From: Nostoc edaphicum CCNP1411
GTDB lineage: Bacteria > Cyanobacteriota > Cyanobacteriia > Cyanobacteriales > Nostocaceae
Length of the DNA: 64,000 nucleotides
Direction: 5' to 3'
Assembly (NCBI RefSeq): GCF_014023275.1
Contig: NZ_CP054698.1
Span: 7,587,001-7,651,000 of the forward strand
Shown: in pieces, positions 26,147-37,100 of the stretch
How positions within the stretch are numbered: the stretch's first letter is position 1
Layout of the letters: the number at the start of each line of letters is the position of its first letter
The notes under the pieces: model-generated
The model's input: only the letters and a program-made list of their open reading frames with translations
The model's database searches: none
What the model was told of the DNA's origin: nothing
Made by a program: the position numbers and the translations under genes

Positions 26147-27751
26147 TTACTGTTTGCTAAAATACAGTCTTCGTACCCTGTCACAACAACGATATAAACC
26201 GATAACTCGACCTTCCCGATCTCGCACCAATTCAAACTTATCTATATATGTAAGATATCTAATAAACACATTTTGTCCAGCAACTATGAGATGAGATGGT
26301 GGATAGCTTTTGCTCTTATAATATAATTTATTATCTACTAGATTTATTTTAAAACCGCACTCTAATTCAGCAGAATAATAAGTACCAGGATAATCGACTA
26401 ATATATTTTTTGGAGAATCTAGTATTTTTTCAAATGTGTAGGTTTTAATACCATTACCAGGATCTAATTTTACTATCATGCGAGTAATATCTTCAGAAAA
26501 CTCAATATCATAGTCAATTTCATTATCGACAGATTGAAAATGATTGGTATCAATTGGAATAAGTTGAAAATACATCGATGCTAGTTTAGCCATTAATTTT
26601 TCATCTTTTATCTCTAACTCCAATATGCTTCCAATCGTGGGGTTATGATAAAATCCAACTTTGAGTTGTAGCTCCACTACAGGTAAATTAATAGAGCTAA
26701 TAGAACGCGAAATAGGTTTATCGATATTTTCAATATAATCATTTTCTAAATATATATCAGCAACTTGAAAAGCTAATTTAGTCGCGTTAAGCGTACTTAA
26801 ATTAGCCAGACAGATAACAGAAAACTGGCGTTCGGGAAATCGAATAAAATTACTCTGATAACCCGTCCAAGAGCCTCCGTGACTAATTGTTTTTAAGCCG
26901 CCGCGATCGCCAATCTGCAACCCAAATGCACCTGATATAATTTCGCCATTATTGAGTTTGCGTGGAGTAGTTACCTCTTCAATTAAATCTTGTCCATATC
27001 CACCTAGGATATTGTGATAGAAATTTCGATCCCAAAGTAGTAAATCTTCAATCGTTGTGTAAAGCTGTCCGTCTCCACAGAAATCGTGAAAAGACATATC
27101 GATCTGGAAACCCCCTCCATCTTTTGGAGCGTATCCATTGGCTCTATTTTTCACGATTTCTCTGAAGTTATCGTGAAAATGGGTATTATTCATTCCTAGC
27201 GGGGCAAAAATATGCTCTTGGGCAAATACACGTAAAGATTTGCCAGAGATGCGTCTCACAATTTCTGCTAGTAAAATGTAGCTAGAATTACAGTATAATT
27301 GCTCAGTTCCAGGCTCGAAATTTAAGCTTTTTTGCCGAGCAATTAAGGCAATAATTTCTTCGTTTGAATACTTATTTTCAAACCTCATCCCAGCAAATAA
27401 CATTAAATGTAAATAGTCACGCAAACCACTGGTGTGTTCGATTAAATAGCGGATAGTAATAGGGTGACTATATTGAGGAATTTCTGGAATATATTTTTGT
27501 AATTCATCATCTAAGTCAAGCAATTTTTGTCTGGCTAGTAAGACGATACACATTGCTGTAAATTGCTTGGAGTTAGAAGCAATATCAAAGACAGAATTAG
27601 AGGTTATGGGAATGTTGTATTCCAAGTTAGCCATACCATAACCGCGTTGGTAAACTATCTCCTCATTCTGAATAACAGCAATAGCACAGCCAGGGGAATT
27701 AGGTTTATCCCACCGGACGAATAATTCATCGACTTTGGTAATTAGCAACAT
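26147..27751 (-). CDS. Serine hydrolase of the beta-lactamase class C / D-aminopeptidase family
   Basis: 534 residues. The N-terminal two-thirds is a penicillin-binding-protein-like hydrolase with its three motifs: SxxK at Ser59-Lys62 (IASNSKQFT), Y-x-N in LYCNSSYILL at about residue 157, and HGG in KTISHGGSWTGY near residue 298. The remaining about 190 residues form a C-terminal beta-rich domain (GFYHNPTIGSILELEIKDEKL, YPGTYYSAELECGFKINLVDNKLYY), typical of the Pab87/DAP-like members. No signal peptide is seen, so it acts in the cytoplasm as written. It lies inside the left arm of the synthetase cluster beside the exporter gene. Possible roles are hydrolysis of linear peptide aldehydes, editing or self-protection; none is shown by the sequence. 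Confidence 0.85.
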   Translation of the reverse strand: MLLITKVDELFVRWDKPNSPGCAIAVIQNEEIVYQRGYGMANLEYNIPITSNSVFDIASNSKQFTAMCIVLLARQKLLDLDDELQKYIPEIPQYSHPITIRYLIEHTSGLRDYLHLMLFAGMRFENKYSNEEIIALIARQKSLNFEPGTEQLYCNSSYILLAEIVRRISGKSLRVFAQEHIFAPLGMNNTHFHDNFREIVKNRANGYAPKDGGGFQIDMSFHDFCGDGQLYTTIEDLLLWDRNFYHNILGGYGQDLIEEVTTPRKLNNGEIISGAFGLQIGDRGGLKTISHGGSWTGYQSNFIRFPERQFSVICLANLSTLNATKLAFQVADIYLENDYIENIDKPISRSISSINLPVVELQLKVGFYHNPTIGSILELEIKDEKLMAKLASMYFQLIPIDTNHFQSVDNEIDYDIEFSEDITRMIVKLDPGNGIKTYTFEKILDSPKNILVDYPGTYYSAELECGFKINLVDNKLYYKSKSYPPSHLIVAGQNVFIRYLTYIDKFELVRDREGRVIGLYRCCDRVRRLYFSKQ

Positions 27752-28054
27752 TACTTTTTTGCCACTGGGTTGTTTTTAGCATGGAAAATTTGTCATTTAT
27801 ATCTTGTAAATTAGGGTTTTCTCAAAATAGAAAGCGATACAATTTTTTAATGTATTTTTTATTAAAAAGTTATTTATCCTGATAATACTTTTTTTGTTTA
27901 ATATTTATCCTGTCCAAATTTTTGACGTTAATAATCGCAAAGAAGAGAGAGACTACTCTCTTCCCTTCCCCTGGCATGATTATTTAATTAAACATTTTAA
28001 GTATTTTAAGTGTTTAGAAAAGCTGCTTTCTTGACTTCTCAAGGCTAGCGGCTA
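27752..28054. other. Intergenic region after the exporter gene
   Basis: 303 bp, AT-rich, holding the hairpin 27942-27963 (arms GAAGAGAG / CTCTCTTC). On the minus strand this hairpin comes about 90 bp after the exporter stop and before the hydrolase gene, so it may terminate exporter transcription. No gene is seen. Confidence 0.5.
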
Positions 28055-30064
28055 TTAAACTCTCACCCATTTCAGTACTTTGGGATCTTTATCATATCCA
28101 TAGCTAACGCCATCCTTAGTAGTTATAGACTCTCCTTTGCTTGCCTTGCTTCTAATAGTGCTAAGAGAATAGTACGTTAGTTCATTCATTTCTTTATGAG
28201 TAAGCTTTTCGCTTGTGCTTATTTCTGATTTATGTTTAGCTTTATATTGAGATAAATCATCTATTTTGATTTGACCATCTGTTGGGGGTTTAGTAAGACT
28301 TACTTTTTGATTTCGATAGTCCTGAACAGTCACAAGTTGCCAACTAGAATCTTGTGACAATTCCAAAACCCATTGGTGATAATCAAACAGGCTTTCCCGA
28401 TGCCCAACACTGATAAATGTTGTTTTCGTTGATTGTAACTGTTGATATAAACTTCCTTCATTTTTTAAATCCAAAGCACTCGTTGCTTCATCTAATATAG
28501 TAAAGCTAGGATGAGTCACTAACAGTCGTGCAAAAGCCAAGCGTTGTTGTTCTCCTATCGATAATATATTCTCCCAAGGAACTTCAGTATCAAAGCCATC
28601 AACTCGACTAAGTAAGTTTTGCAGGTTAACTTGTTGTAACACTGCTTTGAGTTCTACGTCAGTTATCTGACGATTAGTATTAGGATAAAGTAACTGTTCG
28701 CGCAAAGTTCCCAAAATTATGTAAGGACGTTGGGGTAAAAACAAGACTTCTTCTAAAGGAGGTCGCACTAGACGCCCAGTCCCAGCATTCCACAAACCAG
28801 CTATTGCTCTTAATAGAGAACTTTTACCTCGACCACTTGGCCCAACAATCAATAAACCTTCACCTGGCTGAATCGACAACGACAAGTCTTCGACAATTAC
28901 CTGTTCATAGTTAGGCGTTTGTAAGGTGACATTCTCAAAAGCGAGATGGTTTTCTTCTATTGTTTTAATAGTACTGACATTTTCTGGTTCTTTAGTTACT
29001 TCTTCTAAAGCATTTGAAAATTCAGATAACCGTTCAACATAGCTAGAAAATCTCCCAGAATTACCAAATTCATTAATTAAATCACCCAAAGCATTAGCAA
29101 AAAAATAGCAACATACAGATGCTTGGATAATTTCTCCAAATTCCATTTCACCTCTAATCTGTAAAGGCCCAAATACTATATATGGAAATATTTGAATTAC
29201 AGATTGATAACCTCTATTAAAAATCTCACTATTCCTCTCCCAATCAATTTTGCGTTTAGCATTTTTTATCAAATTACTAAATCGACGGGCAATAATATTT
29301 GATTCCTGCTTCTCTCCTCGAAAGAAAGCTACTGATTCAGCATGAGTGCGTAAATGAGTCAGGCAATAGGTGTAGTCAGCTTTCGCTTCGAGTTCTTCTC
29401 GATTAATTTTATTTAATTCTTGGGTCAAGTAGACAGCAATAAAATTGCCTATAACCGTATAAGTAACTAAAATCAGTGCAACAGACTCAGAGATTGACAA
29501 AAGAACTAATAAAAAAGCTGTCATCTCCAGTATTTTTTCCAGGAGAGTAGCTGAAAAACTTAAAGCATTACTTGCAATGGGTTCGATTTCTTGAGATAAA
29601 CGTTGATCTGGATTATCAATATCAGATTTAAAGTTGATTTTGTAATAAGCTCGACTGTTTAAATATTTTGATAAAATATTATTATTCAGCCATTGATACC
29701 AATCTAGAGCAATTTTTTTTCTCACTAGTCTGGAGAACCCCGCTAAGAGAGTTCCCAATGCTAGAGCTGAACCATAAAGTAGTAAAGCATCATAAAACTG
29801 AGATATTTCTTTCTCTTTAATTATGATATCGGCTAAGTAGCGATTAATAAAGCTATTAAAAACATTTGCACCAACAAGCGCAATTATTAATAATATTAGG
29901 AGAATAAGCATTCCCCATGAGCGAATCACCTCTGAAAATGCTCTGTCTCCTGGCTCGTGTGGATACCAGTAAGGTTGTGCGACTGCTTTTACGTCTTTCC
30001 AAAATTGAAGAAAACCTAAAAAAGCATTTGTTGAAGGTTGAGCTTGAACAACTTGGGTTGGCAT
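28055..30064 (-). CDS. ABC exporter (fused permease-ATPase, SbmA/YddA-like) with an HTH-like C-terminal tail
   Basis: 669 residues. Residues about 45-350 are a six-helix membrane domain of the ABC_membrane_2 type; helices are seen at WGMLILLILLIIALVGANVF and TAFLLVLLSISESVALILV, among others. The ATPase domain follows: Walker A GPSGRGKSS, signature SIGEQQR (canonical SGGEQQR), Walker B FTILDEATSALD, and the switch His in VGHRES. A tail of about 85 residues (28055 to about 28315) reads LTHKEMNELTYYSLSTIRSKASKG, then DGVSYGYDKDPKVLKWVRV, with helix-turn-helix-like spacing. It is divergently transcribed from the synthetase genes across the 738-bp regulatory region and is the likely exporter of the peptide product. 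Confidence 0.88.
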   Translation of the reverse strand: MPTQVVQAQPSTNAFLGFLQFWKDVKAVAQPYWYPHEPGDRAFSEVIRSWGMLILLILLIIALVGANVFNSFINRYLADIIIKEKEISQFYDALLLYGSALALGTLLAGFSRLVRKKIALDWYQWLNNNILSKYLNSRAYYKINFKSDIDNPDQRLSQEIEPIASNALSFSATLLEKILEMTAFLLVLLSISESVALILVTYTVIGNFIAVYLTQELNKINREELEAKADYTYCLTHLRTHAESVAFFRGEKQESNIIARRFSNLIKNAKRKIDWERNSEIFNRGYQSVIQIFPYIVFGPLQIRGEMEFGEIIQASVCCYFFANALGDLINEFGNSGRFSSYVERLSEFSNALEEVTKEPENVSTIKTIEENHLAFENVTLQTPNYEQVIVEDLSLSIQPGEGLLIVGPSGRGKSSLLRAIAGLWNAGTGRLVRPPLEEVLFLPQRPYIILGTLREQLLYPNTNRQITDVELKAVLQQVNLQNLLSRVDGFDTEVPWENILSIGEQQRLAFARLLVTHPSFTILDEATSALDLKNEGSLYQQLQSTKTTFISVGHRESLFDYHQWVLELSQDSSWQLVTVQDYRNQKVSLTKPPTDGQIKIDDLSQYKAKHKSEISTSEKLTHKEMNELTYYSLSTIRSKASKGESITTKDGVSYGYDKDPKVLKWVRV

Positions 30065-30468
30065 ATTCTGAAACTAAACGAAGACTTTAGCTAATAATTA
30101 AGCTAGTTATATATAAGTAGTATCAAGGCTCAATTACTTACTAAATAAGCATTATAGCCATAAATAAAATAGCAAATTGACCTAGTGTAATCGTTGGGCT
30201 TTTTGGAGAATTATGGGCTTTTTATCACAAATTGGTAAACATGCTTGTGAAGGTATTATTTAGCCCAATATTTCTACTAACTGACGCATTCATTAAATCT
30301 GCTGCAAGCTCCTTGGTGTCGAAAGTTGACAGCAGTTAATAAGTTTTCAGCAAATAATTTTTGCGCCATGTCTCATATTCTATAACCACGTTTCATATTC
30401 TATAACGCAGTATAAACCAATTTACATTTTATTTTTTGTTTTTACCCCAATTTACCGAGTGGATACCT

Positions 30469-30528
30469 CTTAACTGTCTTAACTGTCTTAACTGTCTTAA
30501 CTGTCCACTTAACTGTCCGCTTAACTGT
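30469..30528. repeat. CTTAACTGT repeat array (six copies)
   Basis: Copies start at 30469, 30478, 30487, 30496, 30508 and 30520; a degenerate seventh copy follows. A 9-bp unit differs from the usual heptamer class. Located in the divergent promoter region. Confidence 0.9.
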
Positions 30529-30584
30529 CTTAATTGGTATTGTATTTTGTTGACTAAGGTGAGATAATTCATAAATTAAATTAA

Positions 30585-30633
30585 AAAGTTTACTTTTAAA
30601 TAAACAAACTCCGCTTATTCAAAAGTAAACTTT
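30585..30633. promoter_or_regulatory. 19-bp inverted repeat upstream of ncpA
   Basis: Left arm AAAGTTTACTTTTAAATAA (30585-30603), right arm at 30615-30633; one mismatch, loop of 11 bases. It may be an operator for a dimeric regulator or a hairpin in the ncpA leader. No T-run follows on the plus strand (the next bases are CATTGAAG), so it is not a classic terminator. Confidence 0.7.
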
Positions 30634-30802
30634 CATTGAAGACTAGTAAAATATATCATTGGAAAAAGAAATTTCTGATAATTATTAATATCAGAAAGCA
30701 TAGTTAATATTAACTTTCGTTTTAGCTAAGACTGTAAAATTTCAAGGTAGCTTCAGAGGAAAATATTAGTTTATTAAAATTAGTATCGATTAGAGTAAAA
30801 TC

Positions 30803-33800
30803 ATGAATTTAATAGAGATTCTAGAAAATCTTTCAGCGAAGAATGTTGAGCTTTGGGTTGATGGAGACAAACTGCGCTATCGATCGCCTGAAAAATCACT
30901 CCCCTCTGAGTTATTGCGGGAAATGAAGCAATCTGAACCAGAAATTATCCGAATTTTATCCCAGAGTACTGCTCAGGCTGCAACTTATCCCCTGTCTCAC
31001 GGTCAAAAGGCACTCTGGTTTTTATATCAATTAGCACCCAACAGTATTGCTTACAACATCACATATACAGCAAGATTAGTTACAAATTTAGATATTCCCG
31101 CCCTAAAGCAGGCAGCACAAGCTCTAGTTGAAAGACATCCAGTTTTGAGGGCTACCTTTGCAACCATTAACGGCGAACCTGTGCAAACAGTTCACGAAAA
31201 TCAGCAAGTTGACTTTAGTATCGAAGAAGCTTTCGATCTTGGCCAAGACAATCTAAACAACTGGCTCTCAGAAAAAAGCGATCGCCCCTTCAACTTAGAA
31301 CAAGGGCCAATATTGCGGTTTGATTTATTAATTAACAATATTAAAACTGATAAATTAGCCACCAAAGAACATATTTTCTTAGTCACGCTACATCAGATAG
31401 TGGGAGATTTATGGTCTTTAGAAATCATAATCGGTGAACTTTGCACCTTGTATAAAGCGATTGCTACAGGTGTAGCAGCCCAACTATCTACACAAAACTA
31501 TCAGTATCGAGATTACGTCAAGTGGTCAGAGCAAATGCTCGCTAGTTCAGCTGGAGAAAGTTTGTGGACTTACTGGCAGCAACAACTATCTGGTGAGTTG
31601 CCATTGCTAAATTTGCCAACAGATCGACCAAGACCTGAGAGCCAAACCTATAATGGTGCTTCCCGCTTGTTTACTGTTGACGAAGAACTGCGGCAAAAGC
31701 TCACAAAATTGGCGAAGAGAGAAGGTGCGTCTCTTTATATAGTTTTATTGACAGCACTACAAATACTATTACTACGTTATACCAATCAAGAAGATATTTT
31801 AATTGGCTCTCCAATGGTGAATCGGAGCCGTTCGGAGTTTGAAAATATTGTGGGTTATTTTACTAATCCTGTGGTCTTGCGAGGAGATATTTCAGGAAAA
31901 CCGACTTTTAAAGAGTTGCTGGAGCGATCGCACTCTTGTGTATTAGATGCCCAAGACCATCAGGATTATCCCTTTCCCCTGCTGGTGGAGCAACTGCAAC
32001 CTATCCGCAACCCCAGTTTTTCGCCACTCTATCAGGTAGCTTTCGTCTGCGATCGCTCTCACCAGAATATAGATATTAATAATGGTTTGATTTTGGAATC
32101 ATTGATTTCAGGGTCTAAAGGAGCCACCTTTGATTTAACCTTAACTATTCTTGAGGGGACAGACTCACTCAAAGGTACGTGGAATTATAACACCGACTTA
32201 TTTGATGACAGTGCGATCGCGCGGATGATGGGGCATTTTGTAACTTTGCTCGAAGCAATTGTGGCAAATCCCCAGCAACGAATTGACCAATTACCAATGC
32301 TCACACAATCTGAAGAACGGCAGTTATTAGTTGAGTGGAATGATACTCAAGTAGACTACGCCTTCGATAAATGTATTCATCAGTTGTTTGAGGAGCAAGT
32401 AGAGCGTACACCCGATACTGTAGCGGTGGTGTTTGAGAATCAACAATTGACGTACCGCGAATTAAACAGCCGTGCTAACCAGTTGGCGTATTACTTGCAG
32501 TCTTTGGGTGTGAAACCCGACGTTCTGGTGGGGATTTGTGTAGAGCGCTCCTTAGAGATGGTGGTAGGACTATTGGGCATTCTCAAGGCGGGTGGAGTTT
32601 ACGTACCACTTGACCCAGAATATCCCAAAGACCGTCTGAACTTCATGCTCGAAGACGCTCAAGTTCCAGTATTAATAAGTCAACAGCGACTCCTGGATCG
32701 ACTACCTGAGTATCAGGCAAAACTGATTTGTTTAGATGAAGTCTGGTCAGAAATTCTGCAAAACAAACAGAACAACCCGATTCAGGTAGTCACGCCTACT
32801 CATCTAGCGAATGTGATTTACACATCCGGCTCCACAGGCAAACCCAAAGGGGTAATGGTTGAGCATAGTGGGTTGTGCAATCTCGCTCACGCTCAAATTC
32901 AGGCTTTCGGTTTGTCTGGTGATAGTCGAGTTCTCCAGTTTGCCTCCTTCAGTTTTGATGCTTGCATATCAGAAATCTTGATGGCTTTGGGATCGGGGGC
33001 AAGACTTTACTTAGGAACAAAAGACTCGATCATGCCGGGTATGCCTTTAATTGAGCGATTAAAGAATGATGGCATTACCCATGTCACCCTACCACCATCA
33101 GCCTTAGCAGTCCTGCCAGTAGAAGAACTGCCAACATTGCAAGCGATCATTGTCGCCGGAGAAGCCTGTCCTCTGGAACTGATGCGACAATGGTCAAAAG
33201 GCAGAAACTTCTTCAACGCCTACGGCCCGACAGAAGCGAGTGTTTGTGCAGCGATCACTAAATGCACTCCCAAAGACCAAAAAATTTCCATCGGTCGTCC
33301 AATTTCCAATACCCAGATATACATACTTGACCAAAACTTACAACTACTACCTGTGGGTGTACCAGGAGAACTGCACATTGGTGGTGCAGGGTTAGCGCGA
33401 GGCTATTTCAATCGCCCAGAATTAACACAAGAAAAATTCATCCCCAATCCGTTTGAGGATAGCGCAGCGGTAGCGAGTCCGCGAGCGTCGGCAGGGGGCA
33501 GGGGGCAGGGGGCAGGAGGGAGTAGATTATATAAAACTGGGGATCTAGCACGTTATCTGCCAGATGGTAATATCGAATACCTGGGCCGCATCGACAACCA
33601 AGTAAAAATCCGGGGATTCCGCATTGAGTTGGGAGAAATTGAAGCAGTACTCAGCCAACATCCTCATGTGCAAGCATCATGTGTCATAGCCCGTGAAGAT
33701 AACAGGGGTGACAAGCGCCTAGTAGCCTACATCGTACTGGAACCAGAGCAGACTTGTACTGAGCGACTTGTGCCGAGCATCTCGACTTCGCTCGATGGAG

Positions 33801-34190
33801 CCGGAGCCGAGGTAAGTCGAAGTACAGCCACAGTTAAAGAACTGCGTAGCTTTCTCAAAGAAAAGCTACCAGAATACATGGTACCAAGTGCGATCGCCAT
33901 CTTAGAATCTTTACCCCTAACCCCCAACGGCAAAATAGATCGTCGCGCTCTACCAGAGCCAAGTAGTGAATTAAGAGAGAAATATGTAGCTCCGCGCACC
34001 CCTATCGAAGAAATCCTGGCACTGATTTGGCAACAAGTTCTGAAAGTAGAGCTTGTAGGCAGACATGACAACTTCTTTGAACTAGGGGGACACTCCCTAC
34101 TAGCAACGCAATTCATCTCCCGTGTGCGTAGCAGATTGAAAGTAGAAATATCATTGCGTGAGTTATTTGCTGCACCAACAATTGCCGAGT
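30803..34190 (+). other. NcpA module 1: docking-C(inactive)-A(Tyr)-carrier
   Basis: Adenylation specificity residues read by eye from FDACISE, HVTLPP, IIVAGEA and NAYGPTEASVC give DASTIAAVCK, a cyanobacterial tyrosine code. The condensation domain motif at about 31388-31410 is HQIVGDLWS: the catalytic second His is Gln and the Gly after Asp is Leu. Two in-frame repeat insertions lie in the A domain (33456-33526 and 33753-33829). Confidence 0.85.
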
Positions 34191-37100
34191 TAGCACCATC
34201 AATTCAGCAGTTACAGCAGCAAAATATAGAACTGTCAGCACCACTCATCTTAAGGCGGGTAGAGAATACAGAAATACCACTGTCTTATGCTCAACAGCGT
34301 TTATGGTTTTTAAATCAGTTAGAGTCGAACAGTGCCTTATACAATATCTCCATTGGTTTGCGTCTAGTAGGAACTCTTAATGTTGCCGCCTTAGAACAAA
34401 GTTTAAAAGAACTTATTGATCGCCATGAAGTCTTACGCACCAATTTTGTTACTGTTGATGGAAAGCCAACACAAATAATTCAAACTCAAACAAATTGGAC
34501 AGTTGCAGTTGTTGACTTGCAGCATTTACCCTTACTTGTACTGAGCGAAGCCTCTGCCTCAGCAGAAGTAACAGAACAACAAACTGCTGCACAGAAATTA
34601 CTGGAACAAAAAGCAATTGAGCCTTTTGATTTAGCAAATGATGCCTTAATTAGAGCGACATTAGTAATGCTGTCTTCAAAAGAACAGTGCTTATTAGTGT
34701 GTATGCACCACGTTGTCTGTGATGGCTGGTCAATAGGTGTGTTTGTCCAGGAGTTACAAGCACTGTACAATGCTTATTCTCAAGGTCAACCGTCACCCTT
34801 GTTACCACTGCCGATTCAGTACGCAGATTTTGCAATTTGGCAAAGACAATGGTTGCAAGGAGAGGTACTACAAAACCATTTGAGTTACTGGGAAAAACAG
34901 TTGGCAAATGCACCCACATTCTTGCCACTACCCACAGATAGACCTAGACCTGCTGTGCAGACTTTCAATGGCTCATATCATGTGTTTACTCTGTCTGTTG
35001 AGTTAACTCAACGGTTGTTGGAGCTAAGTCAAGAGCAAGGTTGTACTCTGTTCATGACTTTGTTGGCGGCATATAATACCCTGCTTTATCGCTACACCGG
35101 ACAATCAGATATTTTGGTGGGGACACCCATTGCTAACCGCGATCGCTCCGAGATAGAAGGGTTAATTGGCTTTTTTGTCAATACTTTAGTAATGCGGACT
35201 GATTTAGCAGGGAACCCCAGTTTTAAAGAATTACTCCTGCGCCTCAGAGAAATGGCATTATCCGCATACGCTCATCAAGATTTGCCCTTTGAGACGTTGG
35301 TAGAAGCATTGCAACCAGAACGGGATCTCAGCTATACACCATTGTTCCAAGTGATGTTCGTTCTCCTGAACGCTCCCATGTCTGAAATAGAGTTGACTGA
35401 GTTAAGTGTCAGTGGCTTGCCAATAGGAATCACCACGTCAAAGTTTGATTTAACTTTATCAATGGAAAACACTCCCAATGGGCTGTTTGGGTGGTGGGAG
35501 TACAACACAGACTTGTTTGATAGCAGCACTATCGAACGGATGACTGGTCATTTTGTGACTCTACTTGAAGCGATCGTGGCAAATCCCAGCGAGCGGATTT
35601 CCCAATTGCCAATGCTCACAGCATTTGAGCAACAGCAGTTATTAGTTGAGTGGAATGATACAAGCGTAGATTATCCCCAAGATAAATGTATCCATCAGTT
35701 GTTTGAGGAGCAGGTGGAACGCACGCCCGATGCTGTGGCGGTGGTGTTTGAGAATGAACAATTGACGTATCACGAGTTAAATTGTCGTGCTAACCAGTTA
35801 GCGCATTACTTGCAGTCTTTGGGAGTGTCCGCCGATGTGCTGGTGGGGATATGTGTGGAGCGCTCTCTGGAGATGGTGGTGGGATTACTTGGTATTCTCA
35901 AGGCGGGCGGCGCTTACGTACCACTAGACCCAGAGTATCCCCAAGACCGTCTGAGCTTTATCTTAAAAGATGCTCAAGTTTCAGTGCTGCTTACCCAACA
36001 GCATTTAGTTGAAAAATTACCTGAATGTCAGGCGCAGCTTGTAAGCTTGGATACTAACTGGCAGTTTATTTCTCAGTTGCCTCAAGGAAACTCCATCACT
36101 AATGTCCAAGCTAGTAACTTAGCTTATGTGATTTATACTTCCGGTTCTACAGGCCAGCCCAAAGGTGTGCAAATTTCACATACGGCTGTGAGCAATTTCC
36201 TATCTGCCATGCAGCAGCGCCCAGGAATAACAAAACAAGATACACTGCTTGCAATCACTACTATTTCCTTTGATATTGCTGCCTTAGAAATTTTTCTGCC
36301 TATAACTGTAGGTGCATGTCTAGTCATAGCCCGTCGTGACGTGACCCTTGATGAAAGAGAGTTATTTGATTTGCTAGTTAAGTCTAAGGCAACAATTATG
36401 CAAGCAACTCCGGCTACTTGGAGATTGCTTTTAGACTCCAACTACCAATTTAGCGATTTAAAAATACTTTGCGGGGGTGAAGCTTTACCTTGGGATCTAG
36501 TTAGTAAATTGCTTGCCAGGAGCGCTTCTTTGTGGAACCTTTATGGGCCAACAGAAGCTACTATTTGGTCATCAATATATCAACTCGAATCCAGCGAGAG
36601 CTTGATTTCTATTGGTCGCCCAATTGACAATACCCAGATATACATACTAGACCAAAACTTACAACTAGTTCCCATTGGTGTACCAGGAGAACTGCACATT
36701 GGTGGTGCAGGATTAGCAAAAGGCTACTTGAACCGACCAGAGTTAACACAAGAAAAATTTATTCCCAATCCGTTTGAGGATAGCGCAGCGTTAGCGAGTC
36801 CGCGAGCGTCGGCAGGAGGCAGAGGCCAGGAGGCAGGAGGGAGTAGATTATATAAAACTGGGGACTTGGCTCGTTATTTACCAGATGGAAATATAGAATA
36901 CCTGGGGCGTATCGATAACCAAGTAAAAATTCGGGGATTCCGCATTGAGTTGGGAGAAATCGAAGCAACACTGAGCCAACATCCCCATGTTCAAGCATCA
37001 TGTGTCATAGCTCGTGAAGATACTCCTGGTGACAAGCGCCTAGTAGGATACATCGTACCCCAACCACAAGTAACACTCACAATTAGCGAACTGCGTAGCA

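Larger units (their letters stand above)
30065..30802. promoter_or_regulatory. Divergent promoter region of the peptide synthetase cluster
   Basis: 738 bp between the exporter gene and the first synthetase gene. Three ordered signals are visible. (a) 30373-30386 and 30393-30406: direct repeat CATATTCTATAAC with a 20-bp period. (b) 30469-30528: six exact copies of CTTAACTGT, four head-to-tail and two separated by CCA and CCG. (c) 30585-30603 / 30615-30633: an inverted repeat with 18 of 19 positions matching and an 11-base loop, 170 bp before the synthetase ATG. The synthetase start has only a weak GAG ribosome site. No regulator gene is found in the cluster, so control by a distant regulator is likely. 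Confidence 0.6.
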
